From: Chloroflexi bacterium HGW-Chloroflexi-3
GTDB lineage: Bacteria > Chloroflexota > Anaerolineae > Anaerolineales > Anaerolineaceae
Length of the DNA stretch: 64,000 bases
Direction: 5' to 3'
Assembly: GCA_002842045.1 (NCBI GenBank)
Contig: PHBX01000001.1
Span: 1-64,000, forward strand
Shown piece by piece: positions 47,076 to 56,164 of the stretch. Below the pieces are notes generated by a model that saw only the letters and a list, made by a program, of their open reading frames with translations, had not been told where the DNA came from and did not search any database. The number at the start of each line of letters is the position of its first letter. Positions within the stretch are counted from its first letter, which is position 1. Made by a program: the position numbers and the translations under genes.

Positions 47076-47876
47076 ATGAAAATCGATTATCGTGAAACGA
47101 CAAATGATCTCTTAAAAAGAATTGATATTCACTCACAATACGGGTCGAAAAACATCGATGAATGGATGTTGGATATCATTAAACTTCAAAAAGGCATGAA
47201 AATTCTGGATGTTGGTTGTGGTGCTGGCAAGCAATGCTTTTCATACCACCAGTTCCTTGATGGAGAAGCTAACATAACTGGTGGCGATGTTAATCTTGAA
47301 TTACTCTCACAGGCAAAACTGGAAAATGAAAAGCGTGGCACAGGAATGGAGTTCCTTGAACTTGATTTCAACAAAAAATTCCCAATGGAAGATAATCAAT
47401 TCGATTTCGAATCCTGTTGCTTTGCCATCTATTATGCCGAAGACATCCCTTACACCATTCGAGAGATGCATCGTGTTCTGAAACAATGTGGGAGATTATT
47501 CTCTAGTGGTCCAATGCCTGAAAATAAACAATTTTTCTACGAAATTATTCGTGAAGCAACAGGAAAAGAGATCCCACCAATGCCCGGAAGCTCACGTTAT
47601 TCCTCTCAAATCCTCGATGCGATGAAATCAACATTCAGCAAAGTTGATGTCCACGTTTTTGAGAATCCACTGGTTTTTGAAAGTGTCGAACCATTTCTGG
47701 CGTACACGCGCGCTTCATTGTCAGAAGATCGCAAATTGTGGGGTAGTTTCTTTGAAACCAAAGATGATTTCGAAAACATTATGAATGCAATTACTGTGAC
47801 ATCAGAGAAGAGACTGAAACAGGATGGCAAATTAATCATGACAAAGGTTGTTGGTGGCTTCATCGCAACAAAATAA
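47076..47876 (+). CDS. SAM-dependent class I methyltransferase
   Basis: A 266-residue Rossmann-fold methyltransferase. The SAM-binding motif ILDVGCGAGKQ (near residue 45), an acidic residue after strand 2 (GGDVNLELL) and the DFESCCFAIYYAEDIP region are present. The substrate is unknown. A GGAG ribosome site precedes the ATG. It shares a transcript with a PIG-L deacetylase 4 nt later, so a small-molecule or sugar modification role is possible. Confidence 0.85.
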   Translation: MKIDYRETTNDLLKRIDIHSQYGSKNIDEWMLDIIKLQKGMKILDVGCGAGKQCFSYHQFLDGEANITGGDVNLELLSQAKLENEKRGTGMEFLELDFNKKFPMEDNQFDFESCCFAIYYAEDIPYTIREMHRVLKQCGRLFSSGPMPENKQFFYEIIREATGKEIPPMPGSSRYSSQILDAMKSTFSKVDVHVFENPLVFESVEPFLAYTRASLSEDRKLWGSFFETKDDFENIMNAITVTSEKRLKQDGKLIMTKVVGGFIATK

Positions 47877-47880
47877 AAAT

Positions 47881-48528
47881 ATGAATCAAAATCTCATTTT
47901 GTACGGAAAACGTGTTTGTTTCATCGGAGCCCATCCAGATGATATTGAATTGGGTTGTGGAGCATTAATTTCAAATATTGGAAATCGGGCAGACATTCTT
48001 TGCCTTACCCTCTCTGATAATAAAAAAAATCCAGAATTACAGAATCTGGTAGCCGAACATAAAGCCAGTATGGCCGTCCTGGGGGTGACCGGTAACCACG
48101 ATATCGTAAAAGACTTTGAAACCCGACGTTTCCCTCAGGTGCGGCAGGAGATTCTGGAAACCATGCTTGACATTAAACGGACTTTCAAGCCAGAAATTGT
48201 ATTTGTCCATACAAAAAATGACATTCATCAGGATCATGTCACCGTTACAGATGAAGCCTTACGCGCCTTTCGAGGCACAACTGTGCTCGGCTTTGATGTT
48301 CTTCGCAGTAGCTATGGATTCTTTCCCCATTTTCTATTTGAAGTTTCCGAACAGGATGTTGAGAAAAAATTAGCAGCGTTGGCTGAATATAAAACCTATA
48401 CCAGCCGCTATTACTTTGATTCCCAAATTACCCGGGCAACGATGATTCGACATGGAGCGCTTGCAGAGCGGCCGTTTGCCGAAGGATTTGATCTTCTTCG
48501 GGTTGTTGCACAATTTGGTGAAGATTAA
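47881..48528 (+). CDS. PIG-L family N-acetylglucosaminyl-type deacetylase
   Basis: A 215-residue zinc deacetylase of the PIG-L/LmbE type. The metal motif GAHPDDIELG is near residue 20 and the second histidine motif is IHQDHVTV. Family members remove acetyl groups from GlcNAc-type substrates. The ATG lies 4 nt after the upstream stop with no ribosome site, so translation is probably coupled. Start inside the previous gene (47848) is rejected. Confidence 0.88.
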   Translation: MNQNLILYGKRVCFIGAHPDDIELGCGALISNIGNRADILCLTLSDNKKNPELQNLVAEHKASMAVLGVTGNHDIVKDFETRRFPQVRQEILETMLDIKRTFKPEIVFVHTKNDIHQDHVTVTDEALRAFRGTTVLGFDVLRSSYGFFPHFLFEVSEQDVEKKLAALAEYKTYTSRYYFDSQITRATMIRHGALAERPFAEGFDLLRVVAQFGED

Positions 48529-48548
48529 TAATTCTGTAACGCATAAAG

Positions 48549-48589
48549 AAAAAGGACTTTCTTAGGCATTAAACCAGAATGTCCTTTTT
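48549..48589. terminator. Bidirectional terminator between the PIG-L gene and the suf operon
   Basis: AAAAAGGAC (48549-48557) and GTCCTTTTT (48581-48589) pair perfectly over 9 bp with a 23-nt loop. It sits between two convergent units. Confidence 0.75.
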
Positions 48590-48607
48590 AATTAACTGAT
48601 AGGCAAA

Positions 48608-48943
48608 TTATTCTACAGGAACACCAATTTCAATCTGGTTATCTACAATTCGCACAGGAAAATAGCAAGTTGGTTCACTTGCTGGTAATGACAACGCTCG
48701 CCCATCACGTACATCAAATCGGGCACCATGTCTGGGGCAAATGATTTCAAATCCTTCAATTTCCCCTTCTCCTAAAGGTCCATCATCATGGGTACAACGA
48801 TCTTCTATCGCATAAACATCGCCGGCAATATTGAATATCACCACTGCCATATCATCCACATCAATAAAAATCCGCTCACCTGGAATGAGATCATCCAGAG
48901 ATATCACTGGATAGTACTCGTAATTGACTTCTTCCTGCCCCAT
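48608..48943 (-). CDS. Rieske-type [2Fe-2S] ferredoxin
   Basis: A 111-residue small Rieske ferredoxin of the non-heme oxygenase type. CTHDDGPLGEG and CPRHGARFDV give the two-Cys, two-His ligand set. It follows sufU by 2 nt and is the last gene of the suf operon. Such proteins are often seen at the end of suf operons in Firmicutes and Chloroflexi; their role there is not settled. Confidence 0.9.
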   Translation of the reverse strand: MGQEEVNYEYYPVISLDDLIPGERIFIDVDDMAVVIFNIAGDVYAIEDRCTHDDGPLGEGEIEGFEIICPRHGARFDVRDGRALSLPASEPTCYFPVRIVDNQIEIGVPVE

Positions 48944-48945
48944 GA

Positions 48946-49344
48946 TTAGATCTCCAATAATTCTTCTTCGATATTCCCTATCCCATACAATCCTGCTTTA
49001 AGTACTTTTAACGAAAGCAGAGCGCATTTCAACCGCACTGGTCCTAATTCTATGCCTAAAAGTTCCAGAACCGTCTCTTTGGTCATATTTTTAACTTCCT
49101 CTAGAGGTTTGCCAATAATGGATTCCATCAACAAATCAGCACTTGCCTGCGATATGGCACAACCATGACCGCTAAAAACAGCCTCGGTAATCATATTGTT
49201 ATCATCTACACGCAAATCTACACGAATGTGATCACCACATAATGGATTTTCATCTTCATAAGTGAAATCGTTTGGGTCTAATGTGCCCTTATAAGCTGGA
49301 TTTTTATAGTGTTCAACAATTAATTCCCGATAAAAGTCATCCAT
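48946..49344 (-). CDS. sufU: Iron-sulfur assembly scaffold or zinc-dependent sulfur acceptor SufU
   Basis: A 132-residue SufU. The three cysteines sit in PLCGD, GHGCAIS and LKCALL. In the SUF system it accepts sulfur from SufS. It follows sufS by 12 nt. Confidence 0.93.
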   Translation of the reverse strand: MDDFYRELIVEHYKNPAYKGTLDPNDFTYEDENPLCGDHIRVDLRVDDNNMITEAVFSGHGCAISQASADLLMESIIGKPLEEVKNMTKETVLELLGIELGPVRLKCALLSLKVLKAGLYGIGNIEEELLEI

Positions 49345-49356
49345 GGCTCATCCTGT

Positions 49357-50583
49357 TTATGCAAACATTTCATTAACTTGCTGTAATCCAATAACCAGAA
49401 GATCAACATCTTCATAATCATTGTAAAGGTAAAAACTTGCCCGGCTCGTCGCTGGAAGTCCAAATTTTTCATGCAATGGCATCGCACAATGATGACCAGC
49501 CCGAACAGCGATTCCATAATGGTCAAGAACTTGCGCTACATCATGTGGGTGGACAAAATCTAATTCGAAGGAAATCACTCCTCCTCTTTCTGTTACGTTC
49601 GGACAGAAGACCTTTAAGTTATCAACATACTGTAATTTTTGTAAAGCATATTGAGTAATTTTCTTTTCGTGATCAGCAATGTTTTCCATTCCAAGAGATG
49701 ATAAATAATCTATCGCTTTACCAAATCCTATTGCTTCAGCAATCGCAGGTGTGCCAGCTTCAAATTTATGTGGTAAGTCGTTGGCTTTGAAGGATCGTAA
49801 TTGAACTTTCTTGATCATGTCGCCGCCACCTAAAAATGGTGGCATCTCAGCCAATAATTTCTCTTTTCCGTAAAGAACCCCAATACCCGTAGGTCCAACC
49901 ATTTTGTGAGCTGAAAAAACATAAAAGTCTGCATCCAAATCTGTAACATCGACAGAAAAATGAGGTACCGACTGAGCTCCATCGATTAAAACCAATGTCC
50001 CTGCACCATGGGCTTTTTGGATCATTTCTTTTGCAGGGTTGATTGTGCCTAATACGTTGGACATATGTGTAAAAGCCACCAATTTCGGATTTTTCTCGAG
50101 TAAACGGTCGTAAGTAGTTAAATCTAATTCACCCTTTTCGTTTACAGAGATAAAATCCAATACAAGGTTCTTTTCTTCTGCAAGCATTTGCCATGGAACC
50201 AGGTTGGAATGGTGTTCCATTTCTGTTAAAATTATAAGATCACCAGCTTGAAGGAATTTTCTTCCCCAGGTTTGGGCTACCAGATTTATTGATTCAGTTG
50301 CATTGCGTGTAAAAACAATCTCTTTGGTACTACGTGCATGAATAAATCTGGCAATCTTTTGCCTTGCCAATTCATACATTGCTGTGGCTTCTTCTGCTAA
50401 CTGATGGATTCCTCGATGAATATTTGCATTATTCAACTCGTAATATTGTTTCATCGAATCGATCACAATGCTCGGCTTTTGGGCCGTAGCAGTCGAATCC
50501 AGATAAACAAGTCTGGTTCCGGGTCTTACTTCTCTGTTTAAAATGGGAAAATCAGTCTTTATTTTATTGATATCCAAATTCAT
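49357..50583 (-). CDS. sufS: Cysteine desulfurase SufS
   Basis: A 408-residue PLP enzyme that mobilises sulfur from cysteine. The PLP lysine is in FSAHKMVGPTG and the catalytic cysteine in RAGHHCAMPLH. The start and length are as usual. It lies between a small unknown protein and sufU in the suf operon. Confidence 0.96.
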   Translation of the reverse strand: MNLDINKIKTDFPILNREVRPGTRLVYLDSTATAQKPSIVIDSMKQYYELNNANIHRGIHQLAEEATAMYELARQKIARFIHARSTKEIVFTRNATESINLVAQTWGRKFLQAGDLIILTEMEHHSNLVPWQMLAEEKNLVLDFISVNEKGELDLTTYDRLLEKNPKLVAFTHMSNVLGTINPAKEMIQKAHGAGTLVLIDGAQSVPHFSVDVTDLDADFYVFSAHKMVGPTGIGVLYGKEKLLAEMPPFLGGGDMIKKVQLRSFKANDLPHKFEAGTPAIAEAIGFGKAIDYLSSLGMENIADHEKKITQYALQKLQYVDNLKVFCPNVTERGGVISFELDFVHPHDVAQVLDHYGIAVRAGHHCAMPLHEKFGLPATSRASFYLYNDYEDVDLLVIGLQQVNEMFA

Positions 50584-50604
50584 TCAAGACCTTTCTTGAA
50601 TTTC

Positions 50605-50883
50605 TTATTCTTCGCTGAGAACTGGTCTTTTCCTGGGTTTTCGTATTTGACCGGAGGTCTGCGGAAACCAGAGGATGTGGTCAGGGACCATCCAACCATC
50701 TGTTAGATATACATTGGCTCGAAATTGAACAGCTACCATTTTTGGATCAGTCTGCACTACGATCCCTCGCAACCATCCACGTACGCGTTCACCCTTTCGG
50801 TCGTGATCACATAAAACTTCAACAATATCTCCAACTTCAAACGCGTACTCCGGGTCAGGTGGCCGCATAAAAGGAGCTGTCAT
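50605..50883 (-). CDS. Small unknown protein within the suf operon
   Basis: Unrecognised 92-residue protein between sufD and sufS. It has a compact beta-rich middle (VGDIVEVLCDHDRKGERVRG, then GIVVQTD and DGWMVPDHILWFP) that looks like an SH3-type barrel, and a basic C-terminal tail. One cysteine only. GGAGG lies 7 nt before the ATG at 50883; an earlier codon at 50895 is less likely. Its place in the operon hints at a role in sulfur transfer or cluster loading, but nothing else shows this. Confidence 0.8.
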   Translation of the reverse strand: MTAPFMRPPDPEYAFEVGDIVEVLCDHDRKGERVRGWLRGIVVQTDPKMVAVQFRANVYLTDGWMVPDHILWFPQTSGQIRKPRKRPVLSEE

Positions 50884-50983
50884 TTTATCCTCCAAATCAT
50901 AGATTAACCAGTTAATTCTAACATAAAGTGGAATCTCAAATGTTGTTTTAATAGTGATCGTGTGATGGGATTCCTTTGCTTGA

Positions 50984-52336
50984 TCAACCTAAGTAAGATC
51001 CCATTTTATCCGCAATTGCTTTTTGGAAACGATGTTTCACACCTTCGAAAGGTATACGTTGCATAATGGGATCAAAAAATCCTTCAACAATCAATTTTTC
51101 AGCATCTGACCGGGCAATTCCTCGTGACATCAAGTAGAAGATCTGATCTGCATCAATCTTTCCTACAGTCGCACCATGTGTGCAACGTACATCATTGGCC
51201 AGGATCTCAAGTCCAGGGATCGAATCTGCCCTGGCTTGTTTGCTCAGCAATAAGTTGCGATTGGCCTGATATCCATCTGTCTTGTCAGCTCCTGGCGCTA
51301 CATAGATCATTCCTTGCCACACCGATCGACTTTCATCGACCAATGCCCCTTTGAACAGGAGATCACTGGTTGTATTGGCAGCCAGATGATTTTGTTGTGA
51401 ATCATAGTCCAGATGTTGATTTTTATCAGTAAAATAAAAACCGGACATTTTACCCACCGCGCCATTTGCAATCAGGTCTAATTCAGCAAAATTTTTGGTT
51501 AAATGCCCACCAATAGCGCCAAAAATCCAATCCAGTTGGCCGTCTCGATCGACCTGGACACGTTCGTGCGTAAAATTCCAGACATGTCTTCCCAATGATT
51601 GCAACTCAACAAATCGGAAATTTGACTGGGGACCAATGTAGATTTCAATATTATTGGTGATCAGGCTTTGACCTTTTTCCTCGGTTTCAGATGCAAATTC
51701 CAGAACATATGTCGCAGATGCACCTGCTTCGAGATAAACAACAATATGTGAAATTTGAGCCACGTCAATTACCGCTCCCCAAATCAGGCTATGAAGTGGT
51801 GTTTCAATGACAACATTTCTTGGTACATACAGAAAAACACCATTTTGGGCGAATGTACCTGTCAATGCTGAAAACTTTCCTTCTTCGGGTTTTACAATTG
51901 TGCCAATCGCTTTTGCTAACAATTCAGGATGTTCTCGTTCTGCAGTAAGTAAATCACAGAAAATGACCCCATTCTTCTGGAGATCTTCATCCAATCGATG
52001 AATGTACTCATTTCCATAAAGAATGATTTGTCCACCGTGATCACCATCTGCTACGGGTTCTAATAAATTTTCAGGTATGTCATTAATGCTAGCTTTTTGG
52101 TTTTCATTCAATAATTTAAACTGTCCTAATCGTAATCCTCGAATATCTGTTCGTCTCCAGGCTTCTTCCCTTGAATTCGGAATACCAGTCTCCTGATAAA
52201 TTTTCCAGGCTTTTTCGCGATAAGCATCGATTGTTTGATTTCCGGTAAAGCGAACTTGTTCTTTAGAAAATACAAAATCTGAAGTCTCAGATTTTTTCTT
52301 TGAAGTTGAAATCACAACAGGTTTTTTTATTACCAT
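50984..52336 (-). CDS. sufD: Fe-S cluster assembly protein SufD
   Basis: A 450-residue beta-helix partner of SufB in the SufBCD scaffold. Family blocks VRCTHGATVGKID and LMSRGIARSDAEKLIVEGFF are clear. It lies 28 nt after sufB. Confidence 0.93.
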   Translation of the reverse strand: MVIKKPVVISTSKKKSETSDFVFSKEQVRFTGNQTIDAYREKAWKIYQETGIPNSREEAWRRTDIRGLRLGQFKLLNENQKASINDIPENLLEPVADGDHGGQIILYGNEYIHRLDEDLQKNGVIFCDLLTAEREHPELLAKAIGTIVKPEEGKFSALTGTFAQNGVFLYVPRNVVIETPLHSLIWGAVIDVAQISHIVVYLEAGASATYVLEFASETEEKGQSLITNNIEIYIGPQSNFRFVELQSLGRHVWNFTHERVQVDRDGQLDWIFGAIGGHLTKNFAELDLIANGAVGKMSGFYFTDKNQHLDYDSQQNHLAANTTSDLLFKGALVDESRSVWQGMIYVAPGADKTDGYQANRNLLLSKQARADSIPGLEILANDVRCTHGATVGKIDADQIFYLMSRGIARSDAEKLIVEGFFDPIMQRIPFEGVKHRFQKAIADKMGSYLG

Positions 52337-52364
52337 AAGATTAATGGATCCTTCCTTATCCTGA

Positions 52365-53777
52365 TTACCCTACAGAGCCTTCCATTTGCAATTGGATCAG
52401 GCGGTTCATTTCTACAGCGTATTCCATCGGCAACTCTTTTACCAGAGGTTCTATAAACCCTGAGACGACCATTGTGGTGGCTTCCTCTTCACTTAGTCCT
52501 CTGCTCATCAGGTAAAAAAGCTGTTCTTCACCGACTTTTGAAACAGAAGCTTCATGGCCAATACTCACATCTTCTTCATCTATCTCAATATAAGGATAAG
52601 TGTCAGATCTGCTTTGTGGATTCAACAATAAGGCATCACATACCACATTTGAGCGTGAGTTATAGGCTCCTTTGTGAACTTTTAATAAACCACGATAAGA
52701 TGATCTTCCAGTGCCCCTGCTGATGGATTTGGAGATAATCTTGCTGCTCGTGTTGGGTGCCAAGTGAATGATTTTTCCTCCGGCATCCTGGTGTTGTCCA
52801 TCAGATGCAAACGCAACCGAAAGAATCTCACCATGTGCACCTTCTTCCATCAAGTAACAGGAAGGATATTTCATGGTCACTTTAGATCCAAGATTACAAT
52901 CAACCCACTCCATCGTTCCCCCTGCTTCCACTTTTGCTCTCTGTGTTACGAGGTTGTATACATTCGTGGACCAGTTTTGAATGGTGCTATATCTCACTCT
53001 GGCATTTTTCTTCACCACAATTTCGATGACACCACTATGAAAGGAATCCGAAGTGTAAGTGGGTGCGGTACATCCTTCCACATAATGCACCTGTGCACCT
53101 TCATCTGCGATGATCAAAGAACGCTCAAATTGGCCAATATTGGCAACGTTCAAACGGAAATACGCCTGCAAGGGTAAATCCACCTTTACACCTTTCGGGA
53201 CATAAACAAACGATCCACCTGACCAAACAGCGCTATTGAGAGCGGAAAATTTATTATCTTCGATCGGGATAACCGTTCCAAAATATTCTCTAAATAGGTC
53301 TGGATGCTGGCGTAAACCTTCTTCAATGCTCAGAAAAATCACACCTTGTTTCTCAAGATGCTCCTGGATACTGTGATACACCATTTCGGATTCATATTGT
53401 GCACCCACACCAGCCAAAAATTTTTGTTCTGCTTCTGGGATACCTAATTTATCAAAAGTTTCTTTTATATTATCTGGCACATCATCCCAGGATTTACTCT
53501 CCATTTCAGATGGTTTTACATAATAAATAATGTTATCCAGATCCAGGTGTGAAATATCAGCACCCCAATTGGGCATGGGGCGTTGTATGTAATGTTTCAA
53601 CGCTTTTAATCGAAAATCCAGCATCCATTCCGGCTCATTTTTGATGACGGAAATCTGTCGGACTACATCTTCATTCAAACCTTTTTCTGTCTTAAAAACG
53701 GATGTGTCAGGATCACTGAATCCGTATTGGTATTCCCCTAATTGCTCAAGGAATGTATCTTGAACATTTTCACTCAT
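52365..53777 (-). CDS. sufB: Fe-S cluster assembly protein SufB
   Basis: A 470-residue scaffold protein on which new clusters form. Family blocks include [19 protein letters not shown], the [20 protein letters not shown] strand run, and [20 protein letters not shown]. Co-transcribed with sufC (44 nt before) and sufD. Confidence 0.97.
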   Translation of the reverse strand: MSENVQDTFLEQLGEYQYGFSDPDTSVFKTEKGLNEDVVRQISVIKNEPEWMLDFRLKALKHYIQRPMPNWGADISHLDLDNIIYYVKPSEMESKSWDDVPDNIKETFDKLGIPEAEQKFLAGVGAQYESEMVYHSIQEHLEKQGVIFLSIEEGLRQHPDLFREYFGTVIPIEDNKFSALNSAVWSGGSFVYVPKGVKVDLPLQAYFRLNVANIGQFERSLIIADEGAQVHYVEGCTAPTYTSDSFHSGVIEIVVKKNARVRYSTIQNWSTNVYNLVTQRAKVEAGGTMEWVDCNLGSKVTMKYPSCYLMEEGAHGEILSVAFASDGQHQDAGGKIIHLAPNTSSKIISKSISRGTGRSSYRGLLKVHKGAYNSRSNVVCDALLLNPQSRSDTYPYIEIDEEDVSIGHEASVSKVGEEQLFYLMSRGLSEEEATTMVVSGFIEPLVKELPMEYAVEMNRLIQLQMEGSVG

Positions 53778-53821
53778 GATATACCTCCTAATTCAATTCT
53801 GATGACGTTGAATCGGACCTT

Positions 53822-54589
53822 CTAATAACCATTGACTTTTTCGCGAATCCAGTCATATCCGTGTTCTTCGAGGTGTAAAGCAAGGTCACTGTTACCGGAT
53901 TCGACTATTTTGCCATCCATCATGACGTGCACGTAATCCGGTTTGATGTAATTTAAAATACGTTGATAGTGTGTAATGATTACTACGCCAAGGTCTGGAC
54001 CTCTCAGAGTATTCACGCCATCAGCAACAATTTTTAATGCATCAATATCAAGTCCTGAATCGGTTTCATCAAGAATGGCAATTTCTGGTTTTAACATTGC
54101 CATCTGCAAAATCTCAGCTCTCTTCTTTTCTCCCCCAGAGAAACCATCATTTAAATAACGTCCAGCAAAAGATGGATCCATTTTTAACAATTCCATTTTT
54201 TGTTTAACTTCTTTACGAAACTCCAACAAAGGAACACCTTTATCATCTGAATTTACCGCTCGTCTTCGAGAATTAACAGCCGAGCGTATGAAATTTGCTA
54301 CTGTTACTCCGGGAATAGCAACTGGATATTGAAATGCTAAAAATATACCTAGAATAGATCGTTCATTTGGTTCCAATTCCAGAACATTAACGCCATTAAA
54401 GAACACTTCACCCTCAGTAACTTCATAAGCTGGATGCCCCATCAAAGTATAGGCAAGTGTAGATTTTCCAGTACCATTGGGTCCCATAATTGCATGCACT
54501 TCGCCTTTGGGCAAAGTGAAATTTAGACCTTTTAATATTTCTTTCCCATTTATGTTTACATGTAAGTTTTTTATGACCAATTCAGACAT
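53822..54589 (-). CDS. sufC: Fe-S cluster assembly ATPase SufC
   Basis: A 255-residue ABC-type ATPase of the SufBCD complex. Walker A is GPNGTGKST, the signature FSGGEKKRAE, and Walker B AILDETDSGLD. It is the first gene of the operon, directly after the divergent control region. Confidence 0.97.
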   Translation of the reverse strand: MSELVIKNLHVNINGKEILKGLNFTLPKGEVHAIMGPNGTGKSTLAYTLMGHPAYEVTEGEVFFNGVNVLELEPNERSILGIFLAFQYPVAIPGVTVANFIRSAVNSRRRAVNSDDKGVPLLEFRKEVKQKMELLKMDPSFAGRYLNDGFSGGEKKRAEILQMAMLKPEIAILDETDSGLDIDALKIVADGVNTLRGPDLGVVIITHYQRILNYIKPDYVHVMMDGKIVESGNSDLALHLEEHGYDWIREKVNGY

Positions 54590-54652
54590 GAACCTGTAAA
54601 CTCCTTATAAGAATTGTATTTCGGTGGTAACTTCAACTCCGAATTTTCAAGA

Positions 54653-54681
54653 ATTATATCACGCCAGAATAATTGGGTCAA
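54653..54681 (-). promoter_or_regulatory. Promoter of the suf operon
   Basis: On the minus strand TTGACC (54681-54676) and TATAAT (54658-54653) are 17 bp apart. The -35 box lies inside the left arm of the palindrome at 54677-54710. Confidence 0.85.
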
Positions 54682-54710
54682 TATTTATTATAATAATCAT
54701 AAATATTGAC
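54677..54710. promoter_or_regulatory. Palindromic operator in the suf/sufR divergent region
   Basis: A perfect 12-bp inverted repeat (arms 54677-54688 and 54699-54710, 10-bp spacer). One arm covers the -35 of the suf promoter, the other the -35 of the sufR promoter. SufR-type repressors act at such sites, so it is the likely binding site; this is inference. Confidence 0.75.
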
Positions 54711-54735
54711 AATTTCTTTTTATTTATGATATACT
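54706..54735 (+). promoter_or_regulatory. Promoter of sufR
   Basis: TTGACA (54706-54711) and TATACT (54730-54735) are 18 bp apart. The start point near 54742 gives a leader of about 28 nt. Confidence 0.8.
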
Positions 54736-54736
54736 G

Positions 54737-54760
54737 CCATGATAAATATCAAAATCATGG
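54737..54760. promoter_or_regulatory. Second inverted repeat at the sufR start point
   Basis: CCATGAT (54737-54743) and ATCATGG (54754-54760) flank a 10-bp spacer, the same spacing as the main palindrome. It overlaps the expected transcription start of sufR and could be an autoregulatory site. Confidence 0.5.
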
Positions 54761-54769
54761 TATCTACTT

Positions 54770-55384
54770 ATGAAAAGCACTAGAGAAAAAATTTTATTAT
54801 TTTTATTAAAAAATCCAAAATCAACCATCAGTGATTTGGCAGATGCAGTGACAATCAACACAATTTCTGTCAGACACCATTTAAATAATTTACTTGCTGA
54901 AGATTTGATTTTAGCCGAAGAAGAAAGACATGGAGTGGGACGCCCCAGACTGGTGTACTCTCTTTCAGATGAAGGACTTGAAAGATTTCCATCACGCTAT
55001 TATCGTTTGACCAATAGAATATTAGATCGGTTTAAAGAAACCTTATCACCAGATGCTTTGAATAGTATTTTTGCAGGTATTGCAAAAGACATTGCATCAT
55101 CACATCGAAATACAATTAAAAATCTTCCTTTGGAAGATCGTTTAAACTTTATCCAGGGACTCCTGGACGAAGAAGGGTTTAATGTTGAGTGGGAAAAGAA
55201 AAATGATCATATTTTGATCTACGAAATAAGTTGTCCATATTTCCATGTTGTTCAATCTCATCCTGAGGTATGCACAATCGATCAAACAATAATCACTGAA
55301 ATGTTGGACATTCCGGTCAGTAAGATGCATTGCATTTTACGAGGTGACCAACATTGTAGTTTTATTATTCCAATGGAAAATTAA
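54770..55384 (+). CDS. sufR: SufR-type iron-sulfur transcriptional repressor
   Basis: A 204-residue winged-helix regulator with an N-terminal DeoR/ArsR-like DNA-binding domain (SDLADAVTINTISVRHHLNN) and a C-terminal half with Cys155, Cys168, Cys188 and Cys196, able to hold a cluster. It is divergent from the suf operon with a shared palindromic control region. It probably represses suf and itself when clusters are in good supply. Confidence 0.88.
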   Translation: MKSTREKILLFLLKNPKSTISDLADAVTINTISVRHHLNNLLAEDLILAEEERHGVGRPRLVYSLSDEGLERFPSRYYRLTNRILDRFKETLSPDALNSIFAGIAKDIASSHRNTIKNLPLEDRLNFIQGLLDEEGFNVEWEKKNDHILIYEISCPYFHVVQSHPEVCTIDQTIITEMLDIPVSKMHCILRGDQHCSFIIPMEN

Positions 55385-55398
55385 TCGGAGAATTTATC

Positions 55399-55746
55399 AT
55401 GAGTGAAACACCTGGTTCAAACCGCCCTATCTGGCTTTCAGAAACAACTCATCCAGAATTAAGTGAAAAATTAAAAAAAGGATTGGAAGAAATTATTGAC
55501 CCTGAAATTGGGTTTAATATTATTCAATTGGGTTTAGTTCGCAATGTAACCATTGATGAAAACAGGGCTATCGTGAGTATGATTCTTACCACCCCTTTTT
55601 GCCCTTATGGCCCCGCTATGCTTGAATCGACGCGCAAAAAAGCGGAAGAAGTGTTGGAACGGGAAACATCAATCGATTTTGGAATGGACCCCTGGGATTT
55701 TTCAATGGTTGAAGAAGGACTGATGGATGATTGGGGTCTTTATTAA
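55399..55746 (+). CDS. sufT: SufT/MIP18-family (DUF59) Fe-S carrier
   Basis: A 115-residue DUF59 protein. EEIIDPEIGFNIIQLGLV and the TTPFCPYGPAM segment with its cysteine are typical. Members help mature iron-sulfur proteins. It follows sufR by 14 nt and shares its control. Its stop overlaps the convergent gene by 4 nt. Confidence 0.9.
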   Translation: MSETPGSNRPIWLSETTHPELSEKLKKGLEEIIDPEIGFNIIQLGLVRNVTIDENRAIVSMILTTPFCPYGPAMLESTRKKAEEVLERETSIDFGMDPWDFSMVEEGLMDDWGLY

Positions 55747-56108
55747 TCCTCGATTGAAATCATAGCTTCTATTTGAGACTTATTCGTAGAAAATAATTCT
55801 GTTATCTCCAGCGCGTGCTTGATACGACCTTTAAATTGAATTTTTCCTTTCATATAAGCTCGCAGTGGATCTAATTCACCAAGAAATATCTTCAATATAT
55901 CATCAGTTGTAGCAATGAGTGAAAAATCTGGATTTTCTATCTGACCTTCCTCAACACTACAGGTATGGTCAATGATACGAATCCCCCATTCACCACCTTC
56001 TGTACCAGTGGCGATAATTTGAATATTTGCTCTTGTATTTTTTGCATTTTCCGGAATAAAAACCTTCGGAAGCACATAAATCAATTTTTCTACCGTAATG
56101 TCTACCAT
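55743..56108 (-). CDS. SCP2 sterol-carrier-domain-like protein
   Basis: A 121-residue protein with an SCP2-type fold: a strand set ANIQIIATGTEGGEWGIRI, then NPDFSLIATTDDILKIFLGE and AYMKGKIQFKGRIKHALE. Such domains bind lipids or hydrophobic ligands. The ATG at 56108 has GGAGA before it; an ATG at 56120 is less likely. It ends within the last codons of sufT on the opposite strand. Confidence 0.75.
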   Translation of the reverse strand: MVDITVEKLIYVLPKVFIPENAKNTRANIQIIATGTEGGEWGIRIIDHTCSVEEGQIENPDFSLIATTDDILKIFLGELDPLRAYMKGKIQFKGRIKHALEITELFSTNKSQIEAMISIED

Positions 56109-56164
56109 GAAATTCTCCATTTAAACATCGCCAATCATACCATAGATGTTTTTAGACCTCTGGA

